Shown here: positions 10,213 through 19,846 of the stretch, piece after piece | Position numbering within the stretch: the stretch's first letter is position 1 | Layout of the letters: each line of letters opens with the position of its first letter | Assembly (NCBI GenBank): GCA_018823835.1 | Contig: JAHJHT010000002.1 | Location: forward strand, 1,488,001-1,552,000 | Direction of reading: 5' to 3' | DNA length: 64,000 bases | Source of the DNA: Alphaproteobacteria bacterium | Lineage (GTDB): Bacteria > Pseudomonadota > Alphaproteobacteria > Rhizobiales > Rhizobiaceae | Position numbers and translations under genes: made by a program | Notes under the pieces: generated by a model | What the model was told of the DNA's origin: nothing | The model's database searches: none | Seen by the model: the letters and a program-made list of their open reading frames with translations, nothing else

Positions 10213-10986
10213 TTCCGACAACTTCCTGCGGGACGAATGGTTCCGCGCTGGTTAGCGAATCCTTGCCGCACGGGGATTAATTTTCCGTAACCGGCGGTCC
10301 CAGCCATCGTCTTCCCGGGCGAGCTTCCGAACCGAGTGAGGACCCGGGACCCATTGGTCGCCGCCTCCCGGGGGCGCGGCCTGGCCTTGTAGCGGCACCC
10401 GCCGGCACCGGCTGCCCCTTTCATTCACCCCGCAGCGATCGACGCCGGCCTGGAAAGCGCGACAGTTTTTTCGCCGGATTTATCCACGCCCTTCCCGCCT
10501 CCCTTACCATTGTCGGCAGTTCCTCCCGCGGGAACGCCGGTCATGACGGTGATTTGCGGGGAGGAGCCGGCGCTTCGGGGATGCGGCTAACGTGGCCGCC
10601 GAGCCGGAGGGTTGACCCGGAGTCCCCGAGATTTTCCGCGCAGATGCGACGGAGACCAGGCGCCCGTATGTCGTTGGCGCCGCGACGTAGAAACCACCGG
10701 CGCATGCCGGAAGGTCCGCTTTCCGTGGGGGATGGGAAGGCCAAAGAACGCCGGACGGGGCGCGGATGCCGCGCCACATATCTATTCTAGGAAGGCACGG
10801 CCCCGCGCCCCGTCTTCCCGACTGCCTTCGACTTGTTCGAAGGATCAATGGCCAGACCGGAAACGGGGCGTGGCAACGGCTGCGCCTTTGCGCCCCCTTT
10901 CGCAACTGCGAAAAAACCTGTAAGAGCCGCGCAACTGAAGAAAGCGGCGCCGAGACTGGCGCCCGCAACACCCCCGAGACCACATC
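10213..10986. other. 774-bp non-coding stretch upstream of typA
   Basis: I see no convincing gene here. Short open frames exist on both strands but none has a good ribosome site or a protein-like composition. The part nearest typA holds a predicted RNA structure (10803-10873) and an A-rich segment (10911-10916). It is unusually long for this compact region. Confidence 0.6.
10803..10873 (+). ncRNA. Predicted structured RNA or leader upstream of typA
   Basis: A perfect 7-bp hairpin (CCTTCGA 10825-10831, loop CTTGT, TCGAAGG 10837-10843) sits inside a long-range closing helix. In that helix CGCCCCGT (10806-10813) pairs with ACGGGGCG (10863-10870) and extends three more pairs outward including one G-U. 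It lies 114 nt before the typA start. It could be a 5'-leader element or part of a small RNA; no known family is recognised. Confidence 0.35.
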
Positions 10987-12816
10987 ATGAACCTCCGCAA
11001 TATCGCGATCATCGCGCACGTCGACCATGGAAAAACCACGCTGGTCGACCAACTCCTCAAGCAGGCCGGCTCGTTTCGCGAGAACCAGCGCGTCGCCGAA
11101 CGCGCCATGGATTCCAACGATCTCGAAAAGGAACGCGGCATCACCATCCTGGCCAAGGCGACCTCGGTCGACTGGAAGGATTACCGCATCAACATCGTCG
11201 ACACGCCTGGCCACGCCGATTTCGGCGGCGAGGTGGAGCGCATCCTGTCGATGGTCGATTCGGCCATCGTGCTCGTCGACGCCGCCGAGGGCCCGATGCC
11301 GCAGACCAAGTTCGTCGTCGGCAAGGCGCTGAAGGTCGGCCTCAAGCCGATCGTCGTCATCAACAAGATCGACCGCCCGGACGCGCGCCATGTCGAGGTC
11401 GTCAACGAGGTGTTCGACCTCTTCGCAGCACTCGACGCCACCGACGAGCAGCTCGACTTCCCGATCCTCTACGGTTCCGGCCGCGACGGCTGGGTTTCGG
11501 AAAACCCGGAAGGCCCCAAGGACCAGGAACTGGCGCCGCTGTTCGACCTCATCGTCAAGCATGTGCCGGCGCCGACCGTTCATCCCGGCCCGTTCCGCAT
11601 GATCGGCACGCTGCTGGAAGCCAATCCGTTCCTTGGCCGCATCATCACCGGCCGCATCGAATCCGGCTCGCTGAAGTCCAACCAGCCGGTCAAGGTGCTG
11701 GCCAATGACGGCTCGCTGGTCGAGACCGGCCGCATCTCCAAGATCCTCGCCTTCCGCGGACTCGAGCGCCAGCCGATCGACGAGGCCCAGGCGGGCGACA
11801 TCGTCGCCATCGCCGGCCTGTCGAAGGGCACCGTCGCCGACACGTTCTGCGACCCGGCCGTCACCGAGCCGCTGCATGCGCAGCCGATCGATCCGCCGAC
11901 GGTCACCATGTCCTTCATCGTCAACGATTCGCCGCTGGCCGGCACCGAGGGCGACAAGGTCACCAGCCGCGTCATCCGCGACCGCCTGATGCGCGAGGCC
12001 GAAGGCAATGTGGCGCTGAAGATCGAGGAATCGACCGAGAAGGATTCGTTCTTCGTCTCCGGCCGCGGCGAGTTGCAGCTGGCCGTGCTGATCGAGACGA
12101 TGCGCCGCGAGGGCTTCGAGCTTGCCGTGTCGCGTCCGCGCGTCGTCATGCAGAAGGGCGAAAACGGCGAGTTGCTCGAGCCGATCGAGGAAGTGGTCAT
12201 CGACGTCGACGAGGAGCATGCCGGCGTCGTCGTGCAGAAGATGTCGGAGCGCAAGGCCGAGATGGTCGAACTGCGCCCGTCCGGCGGCAACCGCCAGCGC
12301 ATCGTCTTCCATGCGCCGACGCGCGGCCTCATTGGCTACCAGTCGGAACTCCTCACCGACACGCGCGGCACGGCGGTGATGAACCGCCTGTTCCACGCCT
12401 ACGAACCCTACAAGGGCGACATCGCGCAGCGCTCCAACGGCGTGCTGATCTCAAACGATTCCGGCGAGTCGGTGGCCTTTGCCATGTGGAACCTCGAGGA
12501 TCGCGGACCGATGGTCATCGATGCCGGCGTCAAGGTCTACCAGGGCATGATCATTGGCATCCATTCGCGCGACAACGATCTCGAGGTCAACGTGCTGAAG
12601 GGCAAGAAGCTGACCAACGTGCGCGCCGCCGGCAAGGACGAGGCCGTCAAGCTGACGCCGCCGATCCGCATGACGCTGGAACGCGCGCTCGCCTGGATCC
12701 AGGACGACGAGCTGGTCGAGGTGACGCCGAAGACCATCCGTCTCAGGAAGCTCTATCTCGACCCGAACGAGCGCAAGCGCTTCGAGAAGTCGGCCAAGAC
12801 GGCGGGCGCTGCCTGA
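10987..12816 (+). CDS. typA: Translational GTPase TypA/BipA
   Basis: A 609-residue ribosome-associated GTPase of the EF-G-like family, needed for ribosome assembly and stress or cold adaptation. The G1 motif AHVDHGKTT covers residues 10-18, G3 DTPGHADF starts at Asp72, and NKID is at 126-129. ERGITILAK is the G2 region. The C-terminal half contains the EF-G III/V-like domains and the BipA-specific end ([18 protein letters not shown]). No strong Shine-Dalgarno is visible before the ATG. The unusually long upstream region with a predicted RNA structure suggests post-transcriptional control (inference). Confidence 0.96.
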   Translation: MNLRNIAIIAHVDHGKTTLVDQLLKQAGSFRENQRVAERAMDSNDLEKERGITILAKATSVDWKDYRINIVDTPGHADFGGEVERILSMVDSAIVLVDAAEGPMPQTKFVVGKALKVGLKPIVVINKIDRPDARHVEVVNEVFDLFAALDATDEQLDFPILYGSGRDGWVSENPEGPKDQELAPLFDLIVKHVPAPTVHPGPFRMIGTLLEANPFLGRIITGRIESGSLKSNQPVKVLANDGSLVETGRISKILAFRGLERQPIDEAQAGDIVAIAGLSKGTVADTFCDPAVTEPLHAQPIDPPTVTMSFIVNDSPLAGTEGDKVTSRVIRDRLMREAEGNVALKIEESTEKDSFFVSGRGELQLAVLIETMRREGFELAVSRPRVVMQKGENGELLEPIEEVVIDVDEEHAGVVVQKMSERKAEMVELRPSGGNRQRIVFHAPTRGLIGYQSELLTDTRGTAVMNRLFHAYEPYKGDIAQRSNGVLISNDSGESVAFAMWNLEDRGPMVIDAGVKVYQGMIIGIHSRDNDLEVNVLKGKKLTNVRAAGKDEAVKLTPPIRMTLERALAWIQDDELVEVTPKTIRLRKLYLDPNERKRFEKSAKTAGAA

Positions 12817-12915
12817 CGCGGGACGCTTTTGGCCCGGCCGTTCAGGCCGGGCTGTTCACGCAGTGCCAGGATCGGCTATCATCGCAGCGATGAAGCCGGT
12901 CTATGGAGCCAAGCC

Positions 12916-13527
12916 GTGGAACTCACCTCTCTCCTGATCTTCGCCGGCGCCCTGCTGGTCGCCGCCGGGTCGCCCGGCCCCTCGATCGCAGCGCTTGTCG
13001 CCCGCGTCATCTCGAAGGGCTTTCGCGACGTGTTTCCCTTCCTCGCCGCCATGTGGATCGGCGAGGCGATCTGGCTGTCGATGGCAGTGTTCGGACTGGC
13101 CTTCGTGGCGCAGAGCTTTCACCTCGCCTTCGTCGTGATCAAATGGGCGGGCGTCGCCTACCTGGCCTATCTCGCCTGGAAAATGTGGTTCGCGCCGGTC
13201 GATGTACGCGACGGCGCGATGCCGCGCGAAGATTCGCCGGCGCGGCTGTTCATGACCGGCATGGCGGTGACGCTCGGCAATCCCAAGATCATGATGTTCT
13301 ACCTGGCGCTGCTGCCGACGATCATCGACCTCGGCAAGGTGTCGCTCGTCGGCTGGGCCGAGCTGACGCTGACCATGGCCGCCGTGCTGATCGCCATCGA
13401 CCTGACCTGGGTGCTGGCCGCCAGCCAGGCGCGCCGGCTGCTGAAGAGCAGCCGCGCTATGAAGATCGCCAACCGCATCAGTGCCAGCACCATGGCCGGC
13501 GCCGCCGCTGCCATTGCAGCGCGCTGA
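12916..13527 (+). CDS. LysE/RhtB-family amino-acid exporter
   Basis: A 203-residue membrane protein of the LysE family, which exports amino acids and analogues. It begins with GTG; GGAG lies about 8 nt upstream. The N-terminal SLLIFAGALLVAAGSPGPSIAALVARV is the family signature, including the conserved SPGP. About six membrane segments follow, with the conserved VKWAGVAYLAYLAWKMW and GMAVTLGNPKIMMFYLALLP blocks. The substrate cannot be read from sequence. It lies 138 nt upstream of glutamate dehydrogenase on the same strand. Confidence 0.88.
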   Translation: MELTSLLIFAGALLVAAGSPGPSIAALVARVISKGFRDVFPFLAAMWIGEAIWLSMAVFGLAFVAQSFHLAFVVIKWAGVAYLAYLAWKMWFAPVDVRDGAMPREDSPARLFMTGMAVTLGNPKIMMFYLALLPTIIDLGKVSLVGWAELTLTMAAVLIAIDLTWVLAASQARRLLKSSRAMKIANRISASTMAGAAAAIAAR

Positions 13528-13588
13528 GGCCCATCGAGTGGACGTCATCCTGGTTTCATCCTGAGGCTGCAGTTTCGGTGCGCGACGC

Positions 13589-13620
13589 CAGATGGCCGGT
13601 CGCCAAATGACGGCCATCTG
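13589..13620 (+). promoter_or_regulatory. 10-bp inverted repeat before gdh
   Basis: CAGATGGCCG (13589-13598) and CGGCCATCTG (13611-13620) form a perfect inverted repeat around a 12-nt spacer, 45 nt before the gdh start. There is no T-run after it, so an operator or leader hairpin is more likely than a terminator for the LysE gene. Confidence 0.45.
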
Positions 13621-13664
13621 CTACGATGGCGGCAAAGCATCGCCCTAGGGAGGGGTTTCCAGGA

Positions 13665-16600
13665 ATGGCCACGCGCGCAAAATCCGCAGCGACACAGAAG
13701 AGGCCGGGAGCTTCCCCGGCACGCGGCGACGGGTTTGCCGAATACCTCCTGATGCGGGCGCCGGCCGAGGATGCCGCCGCCTATGACGCTGCCGTGCTGG
13801 ACAAGGCGGCAGCACTCGCCCGCAAGGCGGTCATGCGCCACCGCAAGGGCGAAAGCGTCATCGCCGTCGACAGCGATCCGGCGATCGTCCGCAACGGCCG
13901 CCCGATGACGGTCATCACCGTCGTCAACGACAACATGCCGTTCCTCTTCGATTCCGTGCTGGCCGAGATTGCCGAGACGGCCGGAGACCCCGTGCTGGTC
14001 ACCCATCCCGTGATCGGGGTCAGGCACGACAGGAAGGGCGTCAGCGAAATCCTGTCCGACAGTACGCGCGATACCGATGCCGACAGGCTGAGCGTCATCC
14101 ACGTGCATGTGGCGCAGCTCAGCAGCGGCGAGGCCAAGGCGCTTTCCGAGGGGCTGGACACGGTTCTGCGGCAGGTACGCGCGGCGGTCAAGGACTGGAA
14201 GCCGATGCTGGCCCGGCTCGACCAGTCGATCTCGGAATTCCGCTACGCGCCGATACCGCTCGACAAGGCCGCCGTCAGCGAGGCGATCGCCTTCCTCGAA
14301 TGGCTGCGCGACGACAATTTCACCTTTCTCGGCATGCGCGAGTTCCGCTACTCCGGCGGCGAGAAGAGCGGCACGCTGACACGCGCCAAGGATCCGGGGC
14401 TGGGCATCCTCGCCGACCCGGACGTCAGGGTGCTGCGGCGGGATGCGGACGGCGTCTCGACGACGCCAGAAGTGCGCGCCTTCCTGCATGGCCCCGATCC
14501 GCTGATCGTGACCAAGGCGAACGCCAAGTCGGTGATCCACCGCCGCATCTATCTCGACTACATCGGGCTCAAGACCTACGACAAGCGCGGCGCGCTGTCG
14601 GGTGAGCTGCGCATCGTCGGCCTCTTCACCTCGACCGCCTACACGCGCTCGGTGATGAAGATCCCCTATCTGCGTTCGAAGGCGGAGACCGTCATCCAGA
14701 AGTCCGGCTTCGATCCGGCCGACCATTCCGGCAAGGCGCTGATCAACGTGCTGGAAAGCTATCCGCGTGACGAACTGTTCCAGATCGCCATTCCGACCCT
14801 GCGCAAGCACGCCGAAGCCATATTGGGGCTGGTGGAACGGCCGCGCGTCAGGGTGCTCTACCGCGTCGACCAGTTCGACCGCTTCGTCTCGGTCATCACC
14901 TTCGTGCCGCGCGACCGCTACGACAGCATCGTGCGCGAGAAGATCGGCGCCTATCTCAAGACGGCCTTCGACGGGCGCCTGTCGGCATATTACCCGGCCT
15001 TCCCGGAAGGCAGCCTGGCGCGCGTCCATTTCATCATCGGGCGGTCCGGCGGCAAGACGCCGAAGATCGACCAGGCGACGCTGGAAGACGCCGTGCTGGA
15101 AATCATCCGCACCTGGGAGGACGCGCTGCGCGAAGCCGCCGTGACGTCCGGCGCGGACACGGCGCTGCTCGGCATCGCGGCGCGGTTCCCCGAGGCCTAT
15201 CGCGGCTCGTTCACGGCCGACGAGGCGCTGGTCGATGCCGGGCGGATCGCCTCCATAACGGCCGACAACCCGATCGCCATCGACTACTACCGCAGCCACG
15301 GCCAGACGCCGGAGCAGGCATCGCTGAAGATCTACCATTTCGGCAGCCCGGTCGCGCTGTCGCGGCGCGTGCCGATCCTCGAGAACATCGGCTTCCGGGT
15401 GATCAGCGAGCGGACCTTCGAGGTCAGCGACGAGGACGCCGAGACCGTCTTCGTGCACGACATGGAACTCGAAAACGCCTATGCGGCCCCGATCGAACTC
15501 GACGGCGGCGGCAAGCTGTTCGAGGAAGTGTTCCTCTCGGTCTGGCACGGCGACGCCGACAATGACGGCTACAACAGCCTTGCCCAGACCGCCGGGCTCG
15601 GCGCATCCGCCATCGGCATCCTGCGCGCCTATGGCCGCTACCTGCAGCAGGCCGGCATCCCGCAGAGCCAGGAGTTCATCGCCGCGGTGCTGAACCGCTA
15701 CCCCGACATTGCGCGCGGACTGCACGCCATGTTCGTGGCGCGGCTCGACCCGGCCTCGGCCAGGGAGGGCGAGGTCACCGCCAAGCACCTCAAGGCCAAG
15801 ATAAAGGACGCGCTGGAAGACGTTCCCAACATCGACGACGACACCATCATCCGCCGTTACGTCAACCTGATCGAGGCGTCGCTGCGGACCAACCATTTCG
15901 TGCCCGGCATCCGCGAGCGGGGCCAGTCGCTGGCAATCAAGCTCGACTCGCGCATGGTCGACGGCCTGCCGGAACCCCGCCCGTGGCGCGAGATCTTCGT
16001 CTACGGTCCGGAGGTCGAGGGCGTGCACCTGCGCTTCGGCCCGGTGGCGCGAGGCGGCCTGCGCTGGTCCGACCGGGCGCAGGACTACCGCACCGAGGTG
16101 CTGGGACTGGTCAAGGCGCAGCAGGTCAAGAACGCCGTCATCGTGCCGGTCGGCGCCAAGGGCGGCTTCTACCCGAAGTTCCCGACAGCCGGGCTGAGCC
16201 GCGACCTTGTGTTCGAGGCCGGCAAACGGGCCTATGTGAATTTCGTCTCCAGCCTGCTGTCGATCACCGACGATATCGACGGCGACAAGGTGGTGCCGCC
16301 GAAGGGCATCGTGCGCCGCGACGGCGACGACCCCTATTTCGTCGTCGCCGCAGACAAGGGCACGGCGACCTTCTCCGACACGGCCAACGCGATCAGCCAG
16401 GCACACGGTTTCTGGCTGGACGACGCCTTCGCCTCGGGTGGCTCTGCCGGCTACGACCACAAGAAGATGGGCATCACCGCCAAGGGCGCCTGGGAGGCCG
16501 TGAAGCGCCATTTCCGAGAGATGAACCGCGACATCCAGACGATGCCCTTCACCGTCGTCGGCGTCGGCGACATGTCGGGCGACGTGTTCGGCAACGGCAT

Positions 16601-18440
16601 GCTGCTGTCGCCCATGACGCACCTGATCGCGGCGTTCGACCACCGCGACATCTTCATAGACCCGAACCCGGACGCCGCGGCTACCTTCGCCGAGCGGGAG
16701 CGGCTGTTCGCCCTGCCGCGCTCGAGCTGGCAGGACTACGACAAGTCCAAACTGTCGGCCGGCGGCATCATCGCGTCACGCAGCCAGAAGTCGATCACGC
16801 TGCCGGCCGCGGCCGCCGCGGCGATCGGGCTCGACAAGACGACCGCGTCGCCGACCGAGATCATGACCGCGATCCTGAAGGCGCATGTCGACCTGTTGTG
16901 GTTCGGCGGCATCGGCACCTATGTGCGAGGCTCGGGCGAGAGCAACCAGGACGTCGGCGACCGCGCCAACGACGCGATCCGGGTGACCGCCGCCGAGGTC
17001 GGCGCCAAGGTGATCGGCGAAGGCGCCAATCTGGGTGTCACGCAGCGCGCGCGCATCGAGTTCGGCCTGCGCGGCGGCGCCTGCAATTCCGACGCGATCG
17101 ACAATTCGGGCGGCGTCAACTGCTCGGACGTCGAGGTCAACATCAAGATTGCGCTGGCCTCGGCAATGCGCGGCGGCAGGCTGACGCGCCCGGCGCGCGA
17201 CAAGCTGCTCGCCGAGATGACGCCCGCCGTTTCCGATCTCGTGCTCGCCAACAATTACGAGCAGACGCTGGCGCTTTCGGTCCTGCGCAAGAACGGGCTG
17301 AGCGACTTCCCGCACCAGGTGCGCTTCATCAGCACATTGGAGGCGCGGGGGCTGCTCGATCGCGCGGTCGAGACGCTGCCTTCGGCGGCAGCGCTCGAGG
17401 AGCGCGAGGTGCGCGGCGAGCCGCTGACGCGGGCGGAGCTCGGTGTGCTGCTGGCCTATGCCAAGATCGTGCTCTTCACCGAGATCGTCGCCAGCGACGT
17501 GCCCGACGACGCGCATTTCGAACGCGACCTGCTGAGCTATTTCCCCGGCCGCATGCAGAAGAAGTTCGCCGACGAAATCCGCGGGCACCGGCTGCGCCGC
17601 GAGATCATCGCGACCGTCATCGCCAACGACCTGATCGACCGCGGCGGGCCGTCCTTCGTGACGCGGCTTCAGGACGCCACCGGCCAGGGCGCCCGCGAGG
17701 TGGTGCGCGCCTTCACCGTGGTGCGCGACGGCTTCGGCCTGCCGGCGCTCTACCGCGAGATCGACGCCCTCGACAACCAGATAGACGGCCAGGTGCAGCT
17801 CGACCTCTATGCGACGGTCGGGCGGATGGCGCAGGCGGCAACCGCCTGGGACCTCAAGAACGGCAGTGCGACCGCGTCGCTCGGCGAGCAGATTGCCGAA
17901 CTGCAGGCTGCGCGCGCGACGCTGGAGCCCAAGCTGCGGTCGATGCTGCCGGATTTCACCCTGGAGCGCATCGAGGAGCGCAGGCATGCGCTGTTCAAGG
18001 GCGGCGCGCCCGAGAAGCTCGCCGAAAGGCTGGCGCTCATCGATGCCTCGGCGCTGATTCCCGACATCGCGCTGGTAGCCAAGACCGCGAAAGCGGACCT
18101 GGTCGAGGCCGCCAAGGCGTTCTTCGCCGTCAGCGACGCATTCCGGATCGGCCGCATCGAGAGCGCGGCGCGCTCGATCACGCCGACCGACTATTATGAC
18201 GGGCTGGCGCTGACGCGCGCCGGCGACACGATCGCGGCAGCACGCCGCGGCATGGCGGTTGCCGCGCTGTCGGGCCGGGGGAAGTCCGATAATCCCGTGG
18301 GCGACTGGCTCGAGGCCGGCGGCCAGCGCATCGGCAAGGTGCGAGAGCGGCTGCAGGCGCTGACCGAGGGCAGCGAACTGTCGGTGTCTCGCCTGTCGGT
18401 CGCGGCCGGGCTGATGGCCGACCTGAGTGACCATGGATGA
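13665..18440 (+). CDS. gdhB: NAD-specific glutamate dehydrogenase, 180-kDa class
   Basis: A 1591-residue enzyme of the large NAD-GDH family that oxidatively deaminates glutamate to 2-oxoglutarate and ammonia. The long N-terminal part carries ACT-like regulatory segments. The catalytic Glu/Leu/Phe dehydrogenase domain starts around residue 797 with GGLRWSDRAQDYRTEVLGLV, KAQQVKNAVIVPVGAKGGF and DGDKVVPPKGIVRRDGDDPY. A nucleotide-binding region and the long C-terminal helical domain typical of the class follow. The second ATG is chosen because GGGAGGGG sits just upstream; an ATG 13 codons earlier lacks a ribosome site. Its last four bases overlap the next transporter gene (ATGA). Confidence 0.94.
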   Translation: MATRAKSAATQKRPGASPARGDGFAEYLLMRAPAEDAAAYDAAVLDKAAALARKAVMRHRKGESVIAVDSDPAIVRNGRPMTVITVVNDNMPFLFDSVLAEIAETAGDPVLVTHPVIGVRHDRKGVSEILSDSTRDTDADRLSVIHVHVAQLSSGEAKALSEGLDTVLRQVRAAVKDWKPMLARLDQSISEFRYAPIPLDKAAVSEAIAFLEWLRDDNFTFLGMREFRYSGGEKSGTLTRAKDPGLGILADPDVRVLRRDADGVSTTPEVRAFLHGPDPLIVTKANAKSVIHRRIYLDYIGLKTYDKRGALSGELRIVGLFTSTAYTRSVMKIPYLRSKAETVIQKSGFDPADHSGKALINVLESYPRDELFQIAIPTLRKHAEAILGLVERPRVRVLYRVDQFDRFVSVITFVPRDRYDSIVREKIGAYLKTAFDGRLSAYYPAFPEGSLARVHFIIGRSGGKTPKIDQATLEDAVLEIIRTWEDALREAAVTSGADTALLGIAARFPEAYRGSFTADEALVDAGRIASITADNPIAIDYYRSHGQTPEQASLKIYHFGSPVALSRRVPILENIGFRVISERTFEVSDEDAETVFVHDMELENAYAAPIELDGGGKLFEEVFLSVWHGDADNDGYNSLAQTAGLGASAIGILRAYGRYLQQAGIPQSQEFIAAVLNRYPDIARGLHAMFVARLDPASAREGEVTAKHLKAKIKDALEDVPNIDDDTIIRRYVNLIEASLRTNHFVPGIRERGQSLAIKLDSRMVDGLPEPRPWREIFVYGPEVEGVHLRFGPVARGGLRWSDRAQDYRTEVLGLVKAQQVKNAVIVPVGAKGGFYPKFPTAGLSRDLVFEAGKRAYVNFVSSLLSITDDIDGDKVVPPKGIVRRDGDDPYFVVAADKGTATFSDTANAISQAHGFWLDDAFASGGSAGYDHKKMGITAKGAWEAVKRHFREMNRDIQTMPFTVVGVGDMSGDVFGNGMLLSPMTHLIAAFDHRDIFIDPNPDAAATFAERERLFALPRSSWQDYDKSKLSAGGIIASRSQKSITLPAAAAAAIGLDKTTASPTEIMTAILKAHVDLLWFGGIGTYVRGSGESNQDVGDRANDAIRVTAAEVGAKVIGEGANLGVTQRARIEFGLRGGACNSDAIDNSGGVNCSDVEVNIKIALASAMRGGRLTRPARDKLLAEMTPAVSDLVLANNYEQTLALSVLRKNGLSDFPHQVRFISTLEARGLLDRAVETLPSAAALEEREVRGEPLTRAELGVLLAYAKIVLFTEIVASDVPDDAHFERDLLSYFPGRMQKKFADEIRGHRLRREIIATVIANDLIDRGGPSFVTRLQDATGQGAREVVRAFTVVRDGFGLPALYREIDALDNQIDGQVQLDLYATVGRMAQAATAWDLKNGSATASLGEQIAELQAARATLEPKLRSMLPDFTLERIEERRHALFKGGAPEKLAERLALIDASALIPDIALVAKTAKADLVEAAKAFFAVSDAFRIGRIESAARSITPTDYYDGLALTRAGDTIAAARRGMAVAALSGRGKSDNPVGDWLEAGGQRIGKVRERLQALTEGSELSVSRLSVAAGLMADLSDHG

Positions 18441-19846
18441 CCGCCGCGCTCAAGGCTGATACCGCGCCGGAAACGGGCAGGCTGGCGCCGCGCCGCGGCG
18501 TCTGGGGCTGGATGCTGTTCGACTGGGCGGCGCAGCCCTTCTTCACGGTGGTCACCACCTTCATCTTCGGCCCCTACGTGGTCTCGCGCATGGCGAGCGA
18601 CCCGGCGATGGGCCAGGCCGCCTGGGGCTACGGCATCGCGGCGGCGGGCTTCGCCATCGCCATCCTGTCGCCGGTGCTGGGCTCGATCGCCGACCAGACG
18701 GGACCGCGCAAGCCGTGGATCGGCAGCTTCGCGGCGATCAAGATCGCCAGCCTCTGCGCGCTGTGGCTCGCGGCGCCCGGGTCGAACCTCTTCCTCGTCG
18801 TGCTGTGCTTCTCGCTCGCCTCGGTGGCGGCCGAATTCTCGACCGTGTTCAACGATTCCATGATGCCGCGGCTGGTCTCCAAGGCCGAGATCGGCAAGGT
18901 CTCCAACATTGCGTGGGGTCTCGGCTATCTCGGCGGCATGATCGTGCTGATCTTCGTCGTCGCCTGCCTGGCGGCCTCGCCCGAGACCGGCCTCACGATC
19001 ATCGGCATGGAACCGCTCTTCGGGCTCGACCCGAGGCTCGGCGAGGATGCGCGCGCCACCGGACCACTGTCGGCGGCGTGGTATTTCGTCTTCATCCTGC
19101 CGATGTTCTTCTTCACGCCCGATGCCGGCAAGGGCATGGCGATCGGCCCCGCCGTGCGCGAGGGTCTGACGGAACTGAAGGCGACGCTGAAGGAAGTGCG
19201 CCAGCGCGGCGGCATATTGTGGTTCCTGATCGCCCGCATGATCTACCAGGACGGCGTCAACGCGCTGCTGGCGCTCGGCGGCGTCTTCGCGGCGGCAATG
19301 TTCGGCTGGTCGATCACCGAGATAGGGCTGTTCGGCATCATCCTCAACGTCATCGCGATCTTCGGCTGCCTGGTGGCCAGCCGTCTCGACACGAAGCTCG
19401 GCTCCAAAACGGTGGTGATGATCGCGCTGGTGTGCCTGACGGTGGCGACCGTCGGCATCGTCTCGACCGGGCCGGGCTACACCCTGTTCGGCATGCTGCC
19501 GCTACCCGGCGCCGATACGGGCGGGCTGTTCGGGACGCCGGCGGAGAAGGCCTACATCCTCTTCGGCCTGCTGATCGGCATTGCCTTCGGCCCGGTGCAG
19601 GCGTCCTCTCGCTCCTACCTGGCGCGCAGCGTGACGGCCGACGAGGCCGGCCGCTATTTCGGCATCTACGCGCTGGCAGGGCGGGCGACGAGCTTTACGG
19701 CGCCATTCCTGGTGGCGACGGTGACCGCAATCAGCGGCTCGCCACGGCTCGGCATGGCGATGATCCTGCTGTTCCTGGTCGGCGGCATAGCCGTGCTGTG
19801 GCCGGTGCCCTATCCGGCGGACCGGCCGGAGGAACGCGCCGCCTGA
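18437..19846 (+). CDS. MFS transporter, UMF1/Atg22-like
   Basis: A 469-residue polytopic protein with about twelve membrane segments. The start [30 protein letters not shown] is the hallmark of the UMF1 (Atg22-like) group of the major facilitator superfamily. The intracellular [14 protein letters not shown] loop and the NDSMMPRL and [13 protein letters not shown] motifs support this. Fungal Atg22 releases amino acids from the vacuole; bacterial substrates are unknown. The 4-bp ATGA overlap with gdh indicates translational coupling, suggesting an amino-acid-related substrate (inference). It ends flush against purH on the other strand. Confidence 0.87.
   Translation: MTAALKADTAPETGRLAPRRGVWGWMLFDWAAQPFFTVVTTFIFGPYVVSRMASDPAMGQAAWGYGIAAAGFAIAILSPVLGSIADQTGPRKPWIGSFAAIKIASLCALWLAAPGSNLFLVVLCFSLASVAAEFSTVFNDSMMPRLVSKAEIGKVSNIAWGLGYLGGMIVLIFVVACLAASPETGLTIIGMEPLFGLDPRLGEDARATGPLSAAWYFVFILPMFFFTPDAGKGMAIGPAVREGLTELKATLKEVRQRGGILWFLIARMIYQDGVNALLALGGVFAAAMFGWSITEIGLFGIILNVIAIFGCLVASRLDTKLGSKTVVMIALVCLTVATVGIVSTGPGYTLFGMLPLPGADTGGLFGTPAEKAYILFGLLIGIAFGPVQASSRSYLARSVTADEAGRYFGIYALAGRATSFTAPFLVATVTAISGSPRLGMAMILLFLVGGIAVLWPVPYPADRPEERAA

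Noticed and set aside
10554..10790. 78-codon plus-strand frame in the long gap before typA
   Set aside because: No ribosome-binding site, Arg/Gly/Pro-rich shadow-like composition, and an overlapping minus-strand frame of equal quality.
10837..10848. T-loop-like TTCGAAGGATC suggesting a tRNA
   Set aside because: No acceptor stem, D-arm or anticodon arm can be drawn around it.
10911..10990. A-rich stem near the typA start as a terminator
   Set aside because: TTTCGC/GCGAAA forms a stem but is followed by A residues on the plus strand, not T, and no minus-strand gene ends there.
13545..16643. Minus-strand open frame of over 1000 codons opposite gdh
   Set aside because: It is the antisense shadow of the NAD-glutamate dehydrogenase, with His/Asp/Val-rich composition and no recognisable motif or ribosome site.
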